A stretch of DNA of 64,000 bases from Alloascoidea africana. Its lineage: Eukaryota; Ascomycota; Alloascoideomycetes; Alloascoideales; Alloascoideaceae. The notes under the pieces were generated by a model, which was not told the origin of the DNA, made no database searches, and saw only the letters and a program-made list of their open reading frames with translations. The position numbers were made by a program, and so were the translations under genes. Shown here one piece after another: positions 10,278 through 20,418 of this stretch. The DNA lies in the NCBI GenBank assembly GCA_030581615.1, contig JAKTTT010000005.1:186001-250000 (forward strand), read 5' to 3'. Within the stretch, counting starts at the first letter, position 1. Every line of letters starts with the position of its first letter.

Positions 10278-12202
10278 ATGTTTAAGAATATATTGTTGGT
10301 AGTGGTACCCACCATCCTTGTAAGTTCCTCAAAGGCGTCTTTAGGAGAGTGTCGTTGACTGTTGGGCATTTGAAGTTAACGCGCATCATCATCTATAGAA
10401 CAATATTCCTCCACCGTTATGGAAGCTTTTTTATTTGATTTCGGATGTTTGCCTATTCTGGACAAAAGTAAGCTTCTGGTTTTGTTGCGAAATTATTGGT
10501 TGATTGGAGCACCGAATGCTAAATCCAGTTATAGAAATTCTTCCATTTTTATCGCCGTCAGAGTCCTCGAAGAGTGTTGAAGAAAAGGCTAGAGACAGCA
10601 ATGACCTATCGAGACTGGGAAGCAAGTTTTAGATCGACTTTTTGATTCAAATGATCACCTATTCTAATCGCGAGTATTCTAGACTGCTGCCTATTACATG
10701 GACAGAGAGACTGGAGCTGATCTATGGTATGGACATTCCCTTACGCCGATTGCTTTCCCCGTTCTAATCATGTTCATGTTTTTTTTGTTTTTTTTTCCCC
10801 CCACAGGCGGCACAACTTCATTAGCAAAAAATACGACTACAGATTGATTTCAGAACGCTTGAAAGCTTTGCAAGAGGCAAGAGAGACGGATGACGCTTAC
10901 AGGCTGGTTAGCATTTTCAGGTCGGGTCTGCTACGAAATTTTGGAAGCATCACAAAGAAAGAACTATACAATAGGGCCTATGCGGGGACGAAAACGCTTA
11001 TCGAGGACTACATTACGGAGGTGCTCAACTGTCTGGGATATCTAAATGATTGGTCTGTGTCCACGACCATGTCCTTCCACCAGATAAAGTTGGATTTTTT
11101 CCACGATGCGAGACAATCTTTTGGATCTACGGCTTTGGTTTTGCAAGGTGGAGCGCTTTTCGGACTTTGCCATTTAGGCGTTATAAAAGCTCTAATATTC
11201 AAGGGCCTGCTTCCCGGAATCATATCAGGAACAGCTATTGGGTCGGCTGTTGCGGCTCTGGTGTGCACCGAGTCTGATGAAAAGTTGGGGGGTTTGCTCA
11301 ATAGTCTGCCTCGGTTGATTGCGGAAATCAATGATGAAGAGCTAGAAGGTGCGGACCAGCGATACGGGAGCATTGTGAAGAACATTGTGACAAAGGGATT
11401 TTCCCAAGACATTTTGCACTTTCTCAAGTTTGTGAGGAGTCGCATTGGAGATATGACGTTTGAAGAGGCCTATATCAAGACGGAACGGATTCTGAACATT
11501 GTGGTGCACCCAACGAGAAAGTCTGTTCCCTCGTTGCTGAACTATCTGACTGCGCCCAACACGGTGATCTGGTCTGCTATACTGGCCAGCATAGGCACAG
11601 GCGTGCTTTCAGACAATGTCGACCTCTATGTCCGGGACCATAACGACCAAGTCGTGGTATGGGAGGAGTTCCAGGGCACTGGAGACAGCAAAATCACCTA
11701 TTTACGGCCTCAAGAGGCAAGAGCCTACGACCGAGAATCGCCCTATACGCGGATGTCGGAGCTTTTCAACGTGAACCACTTTGTGGTCTCGCTCGCACGG
11801 CCCTATCTCGCGCCGCTGCTGTCCATGGACACCAAGCACAGCGGCGGCTGGAAGGTGAAGCGCGTGTTCAAACGGCTGGTGTCTCTGGAACTGCAACATC
11901 GCCTCTGGCAGCTGGACAAGTTCGGCCTGCTGCTGGGAGTCGTGAAGAGGCTGGTCCTGGACGAAAAGACGCCGCGCACCGGGTTCGAGGTCACGATCGT
12001 GCCCGAGCTGCGCGCGCTGGTCAAGGACTTCAGGCGAGTCTTCGCGGTCGACCACACGGAGGCCAACGTGAGCTACTGGATCCTCGTCGGCGAGCGCAGC
12101 GTGTGGCCCATGTTCCCGATTCTGTGGACCCGGTGCGCGATCGAGTTTGCGCTGGACGAGCTGTACGCGATCCACCGCAAAAGGCGGGCGGCCTCGCACT
12201 AG
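10278..12202 (+). CDS. Patatin-like Tgl3/4/5-family protein, five exons, catalytic motifs degenerate
   Basis: Family members are lipid-droplet triacylglycerol lipases. Exons read 10278-10319, 10399-10467, 10535-10621, 10683-10726 and 10807-12202 (545 residues). The early exons build the expected N-terminus: a hydrophobic segment (LLVVVPTIL...PLWKLFYLISDVCLFW), then RLETAMTYRDWE-TAAYYMDRETGADLW-RHNFISKKYDYRLI, which aligns with the Tgl N-terminal helical domain. The third intron uses a GC donor (GCAAGT at 10622). The patatin core is present (ALVLQGGALFGLCHLGV; MSELFNVNHFVVSLARPYL), but the nucleophile elbow reads GTAIG where GxSxG is expected, and the catalytic Asp-Gly motif reads AYDRESPYTR. 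It may therefore be a non-catalytic paralogue. From about 11700 onward it is markedly GC-rich. Confidence 0.88.
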
Positions 12203-12308
12203 AGCTGCGTACCTCCGTGCACCCGTCTCCAGGTGGCCTGCGCTGTGCTTTTTCCTCTTTCCTCTCTCTCACAGTCTCTCCCTCCCCAGTCGCAGGCCTT
12301 CCACACAC

Positions 12309-13446
12309 ATGTCCTTCAGAGGAAGCCATTACAACATCCCGGTGGCCGCCGAGCCGCCGAGATCCTACGGCACAGAGGCCCGCACCAGCTTCGGCCCCGT
12401 GGCCAGCGAAAAGTCGCTCCTGGAGCAATTTGAGAGTTTCAGCACTAAAACTGAAGAGCTATTGGATGAGGTGGCCCATCCTCTCAAGCCGTAAGTGAGA
12501 TGATGATGATGATGATAATTATGATTATGATTATGATCTGAAACAACAGCAAAACCGCCTGCGTCTATGTCCTGTTTCTATTTTATGTCTTCTATCAAGC
12601 GGAAGAGATAGGTGGTTAAACAGCCATATATGTTGCGGTTATTTTGAGTAGATCAAATGCGATTAACATGGCGACCGCAAACGTTATATATCTAGCTACG
12701 TACCAGCTCTAGGACGCTTGTTGATTATCGCAACTTTTATTGAGGATTCCATCAGATTGGTCTCACAGTGGACCGAACAGACATATTATCTCAACACTTA
12801 CAGACATATCCCCCGTCCTCTTGTGTTTCTTTTCCTCCTTTTCAATGTCGTTGCAATGACCGGCGGGTCCGCCATGGTCCTTCTCCAAAAGAAAATCGAA
12901 TATGCTACCGGTGCTTTGCTTGGCGTTGTTGTGACGCAAGCTCTTGCCTACGGCCTTTTCTCCGATTCTGGATTCCTCTTCCGAAACTTGAGTTTGATTG
13001 GCGGCTTGGTGATTGTTTTCAGTAACTCCTATGTCCGAGACAGACGTGCTTTTAGCATGCCTGGTTTACCAATGGTAGAATACAAGGACAACAAAAAGTA
13101 CTTTCTCTTGGTTGGAAGAGTCCTTATAGTGCTCATGTTTATTGGTTTTGCAGTTTCTAAAAACTGGAGCTTCTGGAGAATCTTGATCTCTGTCGTTGGA
13201 TTTGTTTCCTGTGCAATGATTGTCATTGGTTACAAAGCCAAGTTCAGCGCATTGGTTCTCTGTATTCTACTTACCATCTTTGACATTTCTGTCAACCACT
13301 ACTGGACTTTCCCATATGGGAACTCAACAAGAGACTTTTTGGAATACGAGTTTTTCCAAATCTTAAGCATTGTCGGAGGATTACTATTGATTGTGAATAC
13401 TGGAGCAGGAGAACTGAGCGTGGATGAAAAGAAGAAAATCTACTAA
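12309..13446 (+). CDS. ERV29: COPII cargo receptor Erv29 (SURF4 family), two exons
   Basis: ER-Golgi receptor that packs soluble cargo such as glycosylated pro-alpha-factor into COPII vesicles. Exon 1 is 12309-12490 and exon 2 is 12696-13446; donor GTAAGT, acceptor TCTAG, giving HPLKP-YVPALGRLLIIATF across the junction, the SURF4 hallmark. The 310-residue product has about seven hydrophobic helices, the conserved FIEDSIRLVSQW, NYWTF-like NHYWTF and GGLLLIVNTGAGELS segments, and ends KKKIY, a di-lysine COPI retrieval signal identical to the yeast terminus. Exon 1 encodes the cytosolic N-terminus. The gene starts only 106 bp after the Tgl-family stop and its first exon shares that gene's GC-rich island. 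A (GAT)n tract lies just inside the intron at about 12497-12515. Confidence 0.96.
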
Positions 13447-14094
13447 GGTACCCTTTTTTTTATATATAATTCGTTTGTTTCATTTAATTGTATGCTAGGG
13501 AGCAATGACAAGTACAATAAGCATGCTAATGACTCGCTGATTCTTGACAAATTTTACTATTTACTAGGGGTTACTTGAGGGATAATGGAAATAAAAAAAA
13601 AAAAGAGGAGATTTGATAATACTAATTTTAAAGCAAACTTTTTAGTGTTAGTGTAGCATATAGCAAACCAAACTGTACACCTGCTGTCACAAAGAAGATG
13701 ATTCTTCAACAGCGCTTACCAGAAAGGTTCTCCATTTTACAACACCAAAGAGGAACCAGAGTTAGCTTAACAGTAATCTAGAAAATTGTTCCTTTCAAAA
13801 CTGGCAAATATAGTAAAAGTTTAGAGGAAGAATGGGTGAAAAAGAGAAGTAATAACCAACGCCGAGTGCATAAGGCATGTGAATGTGAGTTTCATAGGGA
13901 TACGTCGCGTATGTCAAGACCAACAGAGTAATAAAAAAAAAAACAGAAAAGCTTTTCTGGAAAATCCCAATAAAATAACAATAAACACAAAGAAAAAGAA
14001 AAAGAAAAAGATAAAAAAAAAGACAAAGAGCCATGATAATGATTAATGGTAGAGAGAGGCTTTGTGGCAGTGTATGCCCATCAACAGTTTTGTT
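13447..14094. other. Convergent 3' region between ERV29 and the Mpm1-like gene
   Basis: AT-rich with several A-runs (for example 13590-13601 and 13990-14021). No gene or RNA recognised. Confidence 0.45.
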
Positions 14095-14781
14095 CTAGTT
14101 ACTCTCACTGTGCTGGTCAGCAGCTGCTGCCTCTTTTGCATTTTTGATGGCGCTTCGAAACTCGGCCTTCCATCCAAGGTATTCACCATATTGTGTAAAG
14201 AAAAGCTTGCCTTCTTCGTCTCCTTCTTCAAGATTAATCCGAGACTTTGACGATAAACATCTCCAGACTCCTTTTCTATCCCAAATCCCGGTCCCACCTA
14301 AAGAACGGCATGATTCGGACTCGGCTGATGTTGGCACCGGAAAGGCTCGTAGCTGATCCCTCTGCTGGTTGATCGAGGTTTTGGAATCCAAAACATACTT
14401 TATCGCATCAACAAACCAGTTTGTAGGGAACCATCTCGTGTAAAAACCAAGGTCTGTATTGTGGTACTCCGTGTCGAGGTTCCCGGACTTGCGTGGAAAT
14501 TGATTGTAAAACTGCTCCCCCCTCGAAGGAACAGCAGCGTTGCCCCCTCGGCCAACTCCCCAGACCATTTCAAAATCCTCGTCCTCTTTTGAAAAAATCG
14601 ACACTGATTTTTTGCCCCAGTAGGAAACTTTCGATTCAAGTTGGTTGTGGAGCTCGAGAAGTTTCTCATCGCCGATTACAGTTACACCATTATCGGCTTT
14701 GCCATTGTCTTTTCCATCTCGTGATGATGCTGTGGTATTGTTACCAGAGTCTTCAGACTCGACAAATTCTCTGAAAACCAT
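14095..14781 (-). CDS. Conserved fungal protein, tentatively Mpm1-like (mitochondrial)
   Basis: 228 residues, single exon, starting at ATG 14781. The N-terminal third is acidic and polar (ESEDSGNNTT, DGKDNGKADN); the middle has YHNTDLGFYTRWFPTNWFVDAIKYVLDSK; the C-terminal part has KGVWRCL followed by LFFTQYGEYLGWKAEF and an Ala-rich end. The pattern of a VWRCL segment followed by a helical Y..YL.WK block resembles the fungal Mpm1 (mitochondrial peculiar membrane protein) group from memory, but no transmembrane helix is obvious, so the assignment is tentative. Ordinary codon use and a full open frame support a real gene. Confidence 0.6.
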   Translation of the reverse strand: MVFREFVESEDSGNNTTASSRDGKDNGKADNGVTVIGDEKLLELHNQLESKVSYWGKKSVSIFSKEDEDFEMVWGVGRGGNAAVPSRGEQFYNQFPRKSGNLDTEYHNTDLGFYTRWFPTNWFVDAIKYVLDSKTSINQQRDQLRAFPVPTSAESESCRSLGGTGIWDRKGVWRCLSSKSRINLEEGDEEGKLFFTQYGEYLGWKAEFRSAIKNAKEAAAADQHSESN

Positions 14782-15104
14782 TTTCTAATCGTTGTTCAAG
14801 TTCGCTTTATCTCTCGAGTATGTATGTTGTGCTTACAAAAAAGTAATGATCGGGGGTGGGAAAACGGATTTTCAAAGTAATCGTACAACCAGGAGCGATC
14901 CCGAAAGCCGGAGAAGCATGAGCAAAGAGTGGAGAGAGAATGGGAAACCAAGGGCATTTATAGCAATTTTTAGAGTTTTGCTTTCGGAGTCCGACGCGGC
15001 CCGCGCCGAAGCCCGTTTCTCCGGGGCCGGGTAAGTGGGGGTGGTGTCCGCGCGGGGACAGCGCAAAGCGGTTAATCAATTCCATCTACGTCAAGGACAG
15101 AGAT

Positions 15105-15140
15105 GAATTGGAATTGGAATTGGAATTGGAATTGGAATTA
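15105..15140. repeat. (GAATTG)n hexanucleotide microsatellite
   Basis: About six tandem copies of GAATTG lie just downstream of the F-box gene stop codon at 15148, ending in GAATTA. Simple-sequence repeat in its probable 3' untranslated region. Confidence 0.9.
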
Positions 15141-15147
15141 AAACTGG

Positions 15148-17380
15148 CTATTTTGATGACGACTCGAGCTCTTGCCAGTGCCGGTGGTCATCGGGATATT
15201 TCCGCCTCAGGTCCACCGTCATCTCAAAATACCCTAGCCTTTTGTTGAACCTCTCAAAGTACAGGCCCAAATCTGTAGTCCGCACCATGGAACGCACCTC
15301 ATGGCAGGTCAAGTAGTTATTGTTTCGGCTGGAAACGTCAATCACATCCAAGTTTGCCTCAGCCGCAAGAACCGTGTCCTCATTTCTCATCAACAGCTCA
15401 TAAAAAACGTGGGGGGTTCTTCTTGATGTAGAGGTTTCAGTGGTTGCCAAATCCTCATCCTCAAATTCTGGTTGTTCATGCTCTTCTGGTTGGATATCGG
15501 CTAGACGGTATCGAACATTCCATGATACAACTACGCCAATGTAAGAGAACCTCCTGTGTCGCAAAACCTGTCCTACATAGTACCTTGGCATCGATAACCC
15601 ATAGTTAGGGAGATTCAAATCCCGATACTGTGCATCCATATCATGTAATGGGGAGAAAAACTTGTGATCGTAGGGGAACTGCGAGTTGATAGGCAGTTGT
15701 AAAAGAGATTCCATTAGTGTGGTGTCTTCAGGGAACCATCGAGCGGTATAGGACACAAAAGGTAGAGCATGGTTGATATCGTGTGGTGTTAACGGTCTTG
15801 ATCCTATCTGTGACAGCGCAACCACAACTCGGAAAAACATAATCTCGGATATCTCTTGTGTTCCTGACATCCGTTGTTGATTAAAACTACAAAAAAGATG
15901 GGGAAAGGTTAGTGGCATGTCCAAAGCCTTTTTTGAACCAAGGAAAAAAACTTACGCTTGCTTCAGATTTGTCATAACACGAACAGCAATATCATAAAGT
16001 GATCCCGGCTCAATAAATTTGTTTTTCCATACCAAACCTAACCGATTCAACCTTTCTCGAAGTTCTGTAATGGTCCAAATCGCATGTCCAAATGAGCCAA
16101 ATTCGAAAAAAGAGTAACCATCTACAAAGTCTTTGTCTCGAACCCTCATCATCACCGAGCCAGGAAAGGGAACAGGATCAACCTCATAGTTGAACTTTTT
16201 TGAAAGAGCCGTCATTATTGCAACAAGACCCATTGATATTCCCTCGGCTTTCCCACTGTATACACGCAATACATAGTTGTTTGCCGTAACTAATAAAAAA
16301 TTGTATTAGCATAACCAAGCATTCCCATTTTTCACTTTCATTTTCATTTTCATTATTGATGCATACCTTCAGGAGAGTTACTGGACGATGTTGCCTTGCA
16401 TTCTCTCAACTTGCAAAAAGTATTATACAAAAGTGCAACTCCTTTAGTCGGGCTTTCGAGATTTGCCGAATGTCTAGAGTTTCGTGCTGCTCGTGGAACA
16501 GCTTCGAGAATCCAATACCGAGCCTAACCAAAAAAAAAAAAAAAAAATCGTTAATTTTTGTGCTTTCACATCATCTGTAACTGATAACGCATCTCAACTC
16601 ACATGTAACAACTCGTATCTCCTCTTATCGAAAAAACTGAATGCCAACATGAGCTCTTCATAGGTCATATGTTGCCGTTTTGTGTAAAACTTTTTGAAAA
16701 ACTTGATACCCTCTCGATGACGGCATATTCTAAGCAGCTTCTCTGCATATGTTATACGGGATAAATTTTGTAATCGATACTCATCCACTTCTGTGTCTTG
16801 ATCTTGAGTTGTTGCTAAAGACATGATATTGCTGCTCGAAGCACTAAGGCGTTCTCTCTCACTTTCCTGCTTTTTCAAATGGTGGTTGTTACTCTTGTAC
16901 TGGCATACTCTCATCAACTGAGGTACCAATTTTAGGTGATATTTTTCTGATAGCGCATGTATTTCTTTAAACCTCGTCTCTGGGTTTGATACAATTTGGT
17001 CTAGTTTTGTATCCACTAGTCTGTCGATTTGTGTCCGTTCCAGGTATTCCTGTTTAAAGCTAACTATCTGGTTGATTTCTTCTTCTGTTATACAGTCCCC
17101 CCAACTAAACCATCTAAACCATCGACAATGTTGTTAGTTTTGGTTACAAGTCAAAAGAAAACCTCCCCTAAAAAATGGACTGTTCAATTTCTGCTTACCT
17201 TTCGTAAAGAATAGGCCTCCATATTTCATTCAAGGATGCTGCTCTTTGTAACCTTTGTGAAGCTTGACCAAAGTGTAACAAGTCTTCTGGATTCTGTAAA
17301 TGTGACAGAATCATTACCATCAGTTCATCTGGTAGCGAAGTTATGCTCGCTACATGGTGTGAAGATGTAGCAAAAGTCAT
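15148..17380 (-). CDS. F-box / SirB1 transglutaminase-like / YccV-domain protein (FBXO21 type), five exons
   Basis: Probable substrate-recognition subunit of an SCF ubiquitin ligase. Exons read 17380-17199, 17113-16603, 16523-16367, 16289-15956 and 15886-15148, all with GT-AG ends and consistent phases, giving 640 residues. Order of domains: an F-box at about residues 12-60 (ITSLPDELMVMILSHLQNP, then LHFGQASQRL and IWRPILYERWFSWGD); a helical middle; a SirB1/transglutaminase-like region where YVLRVYSGKAEGISMGLV is followed by VDPVPFPGSVMMRV; and a C-terminal YccV-like domain starting PRYYVGQVLRHRRFSYIGVVVSW. This three-part architecture is that of FBXO21, which in animals targets EID1 and ASK1; the fungal substrate is unknown. 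It has no full-length counterpart that I recall in S. cerevisiae. Confidence 0.88.
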
Positions 17381-18187
17381 GGCTATAGGTCCTGACTATA
17401 TTAGCTATCTTGGTTTGGGATTTGGTATGGGGGTATCACAGGCACGGTGGTAAAACAAAAAAAGAAAGAAAGGAGAAGTGTAATGTTGGAGCCACAAGTT
17501 TCCTTTTCCATACTCTCGGACCCTTACATAATATAACAACATCAACGACAGAATTTGGTATTGCCACTACAATGATAAATCTTTTCTCTGTAATAAAAAA
17601 GGTCTATGCAGCTCTCATTCAAATCGCCCTAGTACTCTGGTAGTACAAAATAACGGACTTGGATACCTGCTTTACGTAGTGGTATACGGTGGCTACGATA
17701 TCCTCTCGTCAAACTAATCTCTCAAGGTCACTTTAGCTCTAATTTTTTTTTATCTTTTCTATCAATAAGGCAACTTTAGCTCTCAGACAAAGCAAATGGT
17801 AGAACAAAGGTTTAGCTAGAGTCAACACTTTGGCTTTACAATGCGTTCTGGATTCTCCAATGTGCTGACGGTTACACCATGATTGGATTTACACGCTAGA
17901 TTCTTCATCCCTATTCCTCTTTCATGATCGCTCTCCGAATTCCCACTGGCACCTCGCACCTCGCACACACTCTCCACTTCCATTGCAATGGCTCAATTCG
18001 GGCCCAATTGAGAGAATTGGTTGCTGGTTGCTGGTTGCTGGCATCGTACGAATATAAAGGAAGACTTGTTCCTTTTCTAGTGAAGAGGTCAAGCACTGTT
18101 TGGACTATCTTTGTCCCTATTTACTTAGGAATACCAACTATAACCTATAACACGTAGAAAAAAGAATGAATAACTGCTCTCTTCACT
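17381..18187. other. Intergenic between the F-box gene and the YjbQ-family gene
   Basis: Promoter side of the leftward F-box gene and 3' side of the leftward YjbQ gene. Open stretches at 17410-17643 and 17924-18157 have no recognisable motifs. GGTTGCTGGTTGCTGG near 18019-18034 is a short direct repeat. Confidence 0.4.
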
Positions 18188-18671
18188 TTATTTTTTTGCT
18201 CCGTTTATAGTAGCCACAATGGTTCTTGTCTGCCTATATGCTCTAAATTCACATAACCAGATGCCTTGCCAGGTTCCAGTTGCCAATCTTCCATCTCGAA
18301 TAGGAATTGTAACGCTGGCACCAATCACTAAAAGCACAGTAAGTCAACAATATTCCCAATCCAAAAAAAATGGTAATTAACTCACAACTTGATCTAATAT
18401 GAGCGGGCATGTCGTCACTACCTTCGGCATCGTGCCTATACATATCACCCTCGGGCGCTATACGAGCCAAGGCGTCGTTCATGTCCAGTCGAACATCGGA
18501 ATCCCAGTTTTCGTTAAGTGTAAGAGCAGCGGATGTATGCTGGATGAAAAGATTTAGCAATCCCACTTTGTAATCTCTGATCTGGGGGAGGTTGGACAAA
18601 ACTTCATCCGTCACTAGATAACATCCTTTACTTCTAGACGACAGCTTGAAAGATTTCTGCTCCCAACTCAT
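18188..18671 (-). CDS. YjbQ/UPF0047 family protein, two exons
   Basis: Exons 18671-18386 and 18327-18188 join through a GTGAGT donor and TTTTAG acceptor to give 141 residues, the family's normal length. Signature segments are all present: LLNLFIQHTSAALTLNEN with the conserved His-Thr-Ser, WDSDVRLDMNDALARIAPEG, YRHDAEGSDDMPAHIRSSLIGAS across the splice junction, and IRDGRLATGTWQGIWLCEF. YjbQ proteins form trimers with a metal-binding His cluster; some show weak thiamine-phosphate-synthase-like activity, but the cellular role is unsettled. The family occurs in bacteria, archaea and some fungi; I do not recall a member in S. cerevisiae. Confidence 0.93.
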
Positions 18672-19087
18672 TGTTTTATCGTGATGATCTCTTGACCAAA
18701 ATGAATATGCCAGAAAGGGAGTTTTATATAACAATAGTTGATGAGAAAATACCAAAAGCAAACAGCAAGTGAGGAATTGTGGTTTTGTCAGCGAAATGAA
18801 CATGAAAGATTTGAACACAACATCCACCCACTCTTAGTGCCCACCCTTTTCGCCATGTTCAAACCTGTTGTCCTCCACTAACTCTGGATGAATTCAGGAG
18901 CCTAGAAGTTAGGACATCTGGAGTTCTTCCGATAATAAACGAGTACTTTTAGGCGCCCGGTCTACATTCGCCTAAGACTCAACGCACAGCGTCGGAGAGA
19001 TATCGACTAATGGAGGATGACTGAGGTTACCCTACAAAACATTTTGATCTGTCTCCTAACCAGGATCGAATCGTAGAAGGAATCTTG
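18672..19087. other. Divergent promoter region
   Basis: Shared 5' region of the leftward YjbQ-family gene and the rightward TPR-like gene. No gene seen. Confidence 0.4.
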
Positions 19088-19765
19088 ATGATAAATATCT
19101 TTAAGCAAAAGTTGGCGGTTAGTCCAATTCCTCCAGTTTTATCAGCTTTTACCAAAACGTTCAAGACAATACCAAATCATCTGTTAATGCAAGAGAGAAA
19201 AGATTCTGAGTGCAGGGTGTTCCCTTCTAGCACAGCAGAAGACCGAGCAAAACCTGATTATAACTCGGACGAAGAGTATTTGGTATCAAGCGTGTCTCAG
19301 GGGATTGATGCTGATGTAGGAACTGGGCATGATAAAGCGAAGCAACAGCCTCCTCGGCCAAAAGTGAAAAGAAGGAAAAGCCAAAGCGAAGAGGAATATC
19401 AAAGGCAGAAAGAAATGTATGAAAGAACCGGTCCAAACGTTAATACTAAGACTGTAAGCATTTGTCATCCCCCAAGCTTCACAATACAACAGATTTTTGA
19501 TTACTAACATTTTTCGTTTCAGTATTTATTTGAGAAAGAATACAACCCAGAGCTGTTACTTCAAAGCAAGATGGAAAGGGCGGCGCTAAGGTACGCCGCG
19601 GAGAGAGCATACTTTCTGAAAGATTTTTCAACATCGCTAGAGTACGTCAACAAGGGGATTGAGATCTACTCCCAAGCAACAGAGAATAAGAAGACGTATA
19701 AACGAGATACAATGGAATTGGAGGCTATACGAGAAGCTTGTCAGAAAAAACTACCACAGCGATGA
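19088..19765 (+). CDS. Conserved hypothetical protein with TPR-like C-terminus, two exons
   Basis: Exon 1 (19088-19453) and exon 2 (19523-19765) are joined by a GTAAGC donor, a perfect TACTAAC branch point (about 19501-19507 region) and a TTTCAG acceptor, giving 202 residues. The N-terminal two-thirds is polar with an acidic PDYNSDEEYLV stretch and a basic PRPKVKRRKSQSEEEYQRQ stretch (possible nuclear signal). The second exon reads like a TPR helix pair: RAALRYAAERAYFLKDFSTS followed by LEYVNKGIEIYSQA. The protein is not recognised. The strong splice signals and the change from polar to helical sequence across the junction support a real gene. An upstream exon cannot be excluded. Confidence 0.72.
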
Positions 19766-19898
19766 AAACATACAGTGAAAAGCAAAAAAAGAAGCATTGC
19801 AAAGCATTGATATTAGCAGTTTCTACATATTTATATACGGTTCTTTTGTTGTATTATATCACACAAACACCAGTTCAGGAAACCGAAACATCTCCAGG

Positions 19899-20418
19899 TC
19901 ATAAATCTTTTCTCCAAACTCGGACTTCAACTTTGCTGACAAGCCGTTTTTGTAAAACCGAGTCTTTATCTCCAAAAGCTTCATCAGCATCATCATTGCT
20001 CGTATTTTCACGTTCAAACTCATCCAGAACAGCAACGGTTCCTGTTAAAACGTCCACTCGGTAGTCCTTCTCTTGTTGCAGAAAAGATGCCAGAATTAGT
20101 GCCTTCTCAATCGCCTTGCCCATTCCAAAGACCGAAACATATCTCGATTTGGAAGAATTTTTAGGCAAATTCTTCATGAGCTTTTCCACCTGTTTCACGC
20201 TCGATATAAACGGGGCAGAGGGTTTGATGAAAAGTTGACTCCTCGTAGCCTCTAGCGAATGAATCTTAGGGACAGCGTGCTTGACCCATTTGCCTAATGC
20301 CAGCCCGGGTTAGAAGCCACTAAAAGAATTGCAGGTCATAGAGCTACGTACCTTTTATTTTTTTTCTCTTCAGGCCTTCTTTACGGCTAGCTTCGGCGGA
20401 CTGTGTCATGTCCGTCAT
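19899..20418 (-). CDS. POP7: RNase P/MRP subunit Pop7 (Rpp20 homologue), two exons
   Basis: Alba-fold RNA-binding subunit shared by RNase P and RNase MRP, acting in tRNA and rRNA processing with Pop6. Exon 1 (20418-20352) and exon 2 (20293-19899) are joined by GTACGT donor, TTCTAAC branch and GCATTAG acceptor; 153 residues. The junction gives KRKKIKGKWVKHAVPKIHS. The Alba core is clear: FIKPSAPFISSVKQVEKLM, then VSVFGMGKAIEKALILASF, matching yeast VAVLGMGKAVEKTLALG, then VDVLTGTVAVLDEFE, an acidic loop, and KRLVSKVEVRVW matching KRAVSGVELRIY. Convergent with the TPR-like gene. Secure. Confidence 0.93.

Noticed and set aside
11659-12498. Long plus-strand open frame overlapping the Tgl-family 3' end and ERV29 exon 1
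   Set aside because: Arises from high GC in a second frame; no motif, and both underlying genes are clearly identified.
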